From Entrophospora sp. SA101 (taxonomy: Eukaryota > Glomeromycota > Glomeromycetes > Entrophosporales > Entrophosporaceae): a DNA stretch of 37,020 nt. The notes beneath the pieces were generated by a model. It ran no database searches and was not told the DNA's origin. It was given only the letters and a program-made list of their open reading frames with translations. Location of the stretch: positions 1-37,020 of the forward strand of contig CAUDNR010004357.1 of the NCBI GenBank assembly GCA_958430865.1, in the 5' to 3' direction. How positions within the stretch are numbered: the stretch's first letter is position 1; every line of letters starts with the position of its first letter. Both the position numbers and the translations under genes were made by a program. Shown one piece after another: positions 33,959 through 37,020 of this stretch.

Positions 33959-34910
33959 TTAATGAGGGATTGGTGGATCTGGACCTTTTGATGGATCACC
34001 TACGTTGCCATCTAGAATAATTAAAAAACAAAGACAATTGATATTTATTATTATTTACATACGCTTATTATTATAAAGACATAAAAGATATGCAAAATGT
34101 CATATATTTACCATTGAATGGAATAAGTCCACATTTCACATCAACTGCAAGATTAACAAAACCATTTTTCTTGTCATCATAACCAATAGATGCCAATACT
34201 TGCTCAAATATTGGTGTCTTTTTGTAGTAATCAAAGAAAGTGTTGATAATAGCCTTGTTACATGGTGTGCATACATTACTTGGTGCTGTAATCGCAACTG
34301 ATGCAAGAAGAGGAGGAGCTTTCTCTAAACCTGGGATTACGAGTCCTGGTGGCGGTGGTGGTAATGAGAGGAGAATGGCATCTGTTTCGAAGAGGCAATA
34401 ATCGGCTGCATGATCTTTGAAGCAAATAATATCTATTGCTGGTGTGTAAATAACAAGCCCTGCGAATATAAGCTCGGCAATTGGTACTTTGGCAGCCAAG
34501 TCAGTTGCACATCCACCTAATACTGTTGCTGCAGCATTTTGAACATCAGCATCTTTGCATTTCGTTACTGAGCAGGCATCATCAAAGGTTGGTTTAAGTT
34601 TGGGAAGAGCATGAAGTGGATCTTTTTGAAGTTCGGCAAGTAAAGCTGGTTGTCCCATTAATTTAATTATTGCATCCATTGGTAAACAAGTCATAAGGTT
34701 TGATTGGATAATTTTGTTGAGTGCAGCTTGACAATCTTTTGAAAGACCAGCAAAAGGGTCTTTTGCATTCACACCGGCTGCTACTGTGGCGATATCAAAT
34801 GGTTCTAATGCTGGTGATGCTGGGCCTCTTTTTTGTGGTGCTGAGGAACCTAGGTCTGCTAGAGCAAGAAGGAGTAAAGCGAAAATAACAAAAAAATTTT
34901 TCATCAACAT
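33959..34910 (-). CDS. Secreted Cys-rich DUF7729-like protein (right copy)
   Basis: Exons 34910-34112 and 34011-33959 encode the same 283 residues as the left copy, including the signal peptide, the KR processing site and the ten cysteines. Upstream sequence is also shared for at least 2 kb, so both copies would carry the same promoter, apart from the tandem duplication about 1.1 kb upstream of this start codon. Confidence 0.8.
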
Positions 34911-37020
34911 TTTTTTATTATTTAAAAATTCTTTTTTTTGATATTAGGAATGACGGGAAAAGGAAAAGTAGGAAGAAGAGTGTATGCGCAAGAAAAAAAA
35001 AACTTTTATTCCTTGCTTGCAATTAGCGAGACTTCGTGAAAGGGATTATTTAAATAAAGAAGGTTGTTTTCAATATTTCTATATTTTATTGTAGTAAGGT
35101 AAAAATTTTTTTTTTCAGAGACGGGAATTCTCTTGCTTTATATACTTTGTATATATATAAATATCAGAAAATCATTATTTTAACAAAAAATTCGTTTTCA
35201 CATGCAAGTTATAAATTATCTATAAAGGATGAGTGTCAGATGTTAAAGAGTCCATTCCATTCATATTATTAATATCTAAATCAAAGAAATTAGTTTCTAT
35301 GAGGAACCAATTCCTGAATGGATCGATTTCAATGGATTGTAAAATTTAGCTAAGATAAAAGTTGATGAATTAAGTTGTTTAATGATTGATCTATCCAACT
35401 TTACTGTCGAAGCTCGTCTCGCTTTTTTAATTGAAAAAATTTATTTTTTATTTTTTCACAAACGTAGTCATTCATTCACCCCCGTGAATAAATGAATGGA
35501 TGGAACTGCAGACTTCACCATCGATCGGTCGATCAAATATATGTCTGATGCAATATCCTTTTTAGTATCTTTGGAGCGAATGATGACGCATATTTGCTGG
35601 TGGGTATGTGGCATATGAAACTAATATTTCAATAAATATGGGGGTTTTTTTTTGAAAAGAATATTCAATCGATATTTCTTGCCGGTAAATTAACAATGAT
35701 ATAAAGTTAAACTCACGATCAGACATTTTCTCAAACTTAAAATTTGAATTCGTGGTTTGATTTCTATGAATAGATTAATTAATTAATTTATTAATTAATT
35801 AATTTATTTATTTATTTTATTTTATTTTATTTACACGGGGGAATTTTTAAGCGTTTGAAATATAATTAATGTCACGTGTAACCATTTATCACTAGTAATT
35901 TTGAAGATCAAAAACTGTTTCAATCCAAAAATGCCAAATACATGACAATAATATATAAAATCTCCTGATTTTGAAGATGGAAACGCTTGTTATTTTGGTA
36001 AATGACTTTTGTTTTCAGTTACATTATTATTATTATTATTTCTTCTGCTCATTTACCAAACCAATCTTCAATTCAAAGTTCAATGGAAACGCTTGTTATT
36101 TTGGTAAATGACTTTTGTTTTCAGTTACATTATTATTATTATTATTTCTTCTGCTCATTTACCAAACCAATCTTCAATTCAAAGTTCATGTTTTAAAAGT
36201 TGATGTTATTTAACGCTGTAGCAGGACAATGGCATGTCTGTAGTGATATGATCTTCATGTGTGTGTGAAAAAAACCTGTTTATAAGATCTAATCACCGTT
36301 GTTTGTGGGATTATTGACACTTATTTGTATATACGAATTATTCTTCTAATGTTACACATATCTAAATAAAGTTATGTGGTGAATATCTTTTAATTAGATA
36401 TAACAATCGAGGCAGAATTGGATTTTTTTTCTCCAAACTATTAGCATAGCATAATTATTCCAATCATGCAAGCCATTATCTTTTAAAAAGGTTTGTAATG
36501 ATAAAATGTATTCTTTTTTTTTATTTAATTCGCAATTCGGGGGAATGAAAGACTATTTAAATTTGCTAAATAAATATGACAAGACAAACAAAAACAATTC
36601 AAATCATCATTATCATTATTGTTGTTGTTATTATTATTATTAATTTTCAATGCCGTGTCATTATTTTTTATTTTTATTTTTATTTTTTTTTGATGCGCAT
36701 CAAGTGTCTTTTCTTTTTTATATCATAATTAAAAAAAATGGAATATTTACATTCTCCTAAAACGTTACCACCTACACAAGAGATTATCACATTTTAGAAA
36801 TTATTATTATAAAATTTTTTTTTCAAATTCATTGGTAAGGAAGGAAGGATATTTTATTATTCAATTGATCATAGGTATGATTAAATTTTGAACTAAATTT
36901 TGATAATGTGTGCTACTTTCAATAACAGTATGAATTGAATGAGACTCCAGGATTTATTCGCTCTCGTTAAGGAATTTTGGGCATATTCAATTACCTGGAT
37001 TTAATTTTTTTTAAAAAAAA
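34911..37020. other. Upstream region of the secreted-protein gene (right copy)
   Basis: This mirrors 8986-10989, including the TATA-like word (35136-35145), the CGATCGGTCGATC cluster and the AATTAATT array. No ORF is supported; the 64-codon frame at 36002-36196 is created by the tandem duplication. Confidence 0.5.
35977..36188 (+). repeat. Perfect 106-bp tandem duplication, right arm only
   Basis: Two identical units occupy 35977-36082 and 36083-36188, each starting ATGGAAACGCTTG and ending TTCAAAGTTCA. Each carries a short ATT array. The left arm has one copy (9818-9923). I see no microhomology at the junctions. Confidence 0.9.

Larger units (their letters stand above)
28609..37020 (-). repeat. 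Right arm of inverted duplication (runs to window end)
   Basis: This is the reverse complement of 8986-17291 with a single detected difference, the 106-bp tandem duplication at 35977-36188. The inner edge is sharp at the A run 28608-28618. Because the arm still matches at the last base of the window, the full arm length cannot be measured. It begins 1.87 kb after the N gap. Confidence 0.95.

Noticed and set aside
36002..36196. 64-codon ORF in the right arm
   Set aside because: It exists only because the 106-bp unit is duplicated; the left arm has no equivalent.
1..37020. tRNA or rRNA genes
   Set aside because: I looked for T-arm consensus words and paired cloverleaf segments and saw none that hold up by eye; a tRNAscan run would be decisive.

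Overview
The window looks like nuclear DNA of an arbuscular mycorrhizal fungus, most likely Rhizophagus or a close relative (Glomeromycotina). It is very AT-rich and its genes carry many short GT-AG introns, often with a CTAAT-type branch site. It also holds a broken member of the Cys-rich kinase family that is expanded in this group, and remnants of dispersed repeat ORFs. A run of 10 Ns (26729-26738) shows it is a scaffold.

Layout. 1-5860 is a repeat graveyard: a broken repeat-family ORF, two overlapping ORFs that read well only if TGA means Trp (1279-2224), a 133-bp MITE with an 8-bp target duplication, a coiled-coil exon fragment and minus-strand remnants. 5862-7623 is an intact four-exon IQM-type (IQ motif) gene. 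8986-17291 is the left arm of a large inverted duplication and carries a secreted DUF7729-like gene and a 1096-residue SAP-domain gene. 17292-28608 is the unique spacer. It holds a dead kinase fragment, a second MITE of the same family, an intact 12-exon ASNSD1-type asparagine synthetase-domain gene, a minus-strand LRAT/PPPDE-like protein with a homopolymer frameshift, the gap, and a last exon of an ARL2-like GTPase. 28609-37020 is the right arm: the same two genes on the minus strand, running to the window end.

The arms mirror about position 22950 (coordinates sum to 45900). Spot checks show identical lengths even at microsatellites. The one difference I found is a 106-bp tandem duplication in the right arm (35977-36188). 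The arms are either a very recent segmental inverted duplication or an assembly product; the sequence alone cannot decide.

The genes do not form one pathway: this is an ordinary eukaryotic gene neighbourhood. The most unusual signal is the TGA=Trp ORF pair, which suggests DNA from a code-4 source (Mollicutes-related endobacteria or mitochondrion) now embedded among fungal repeats.
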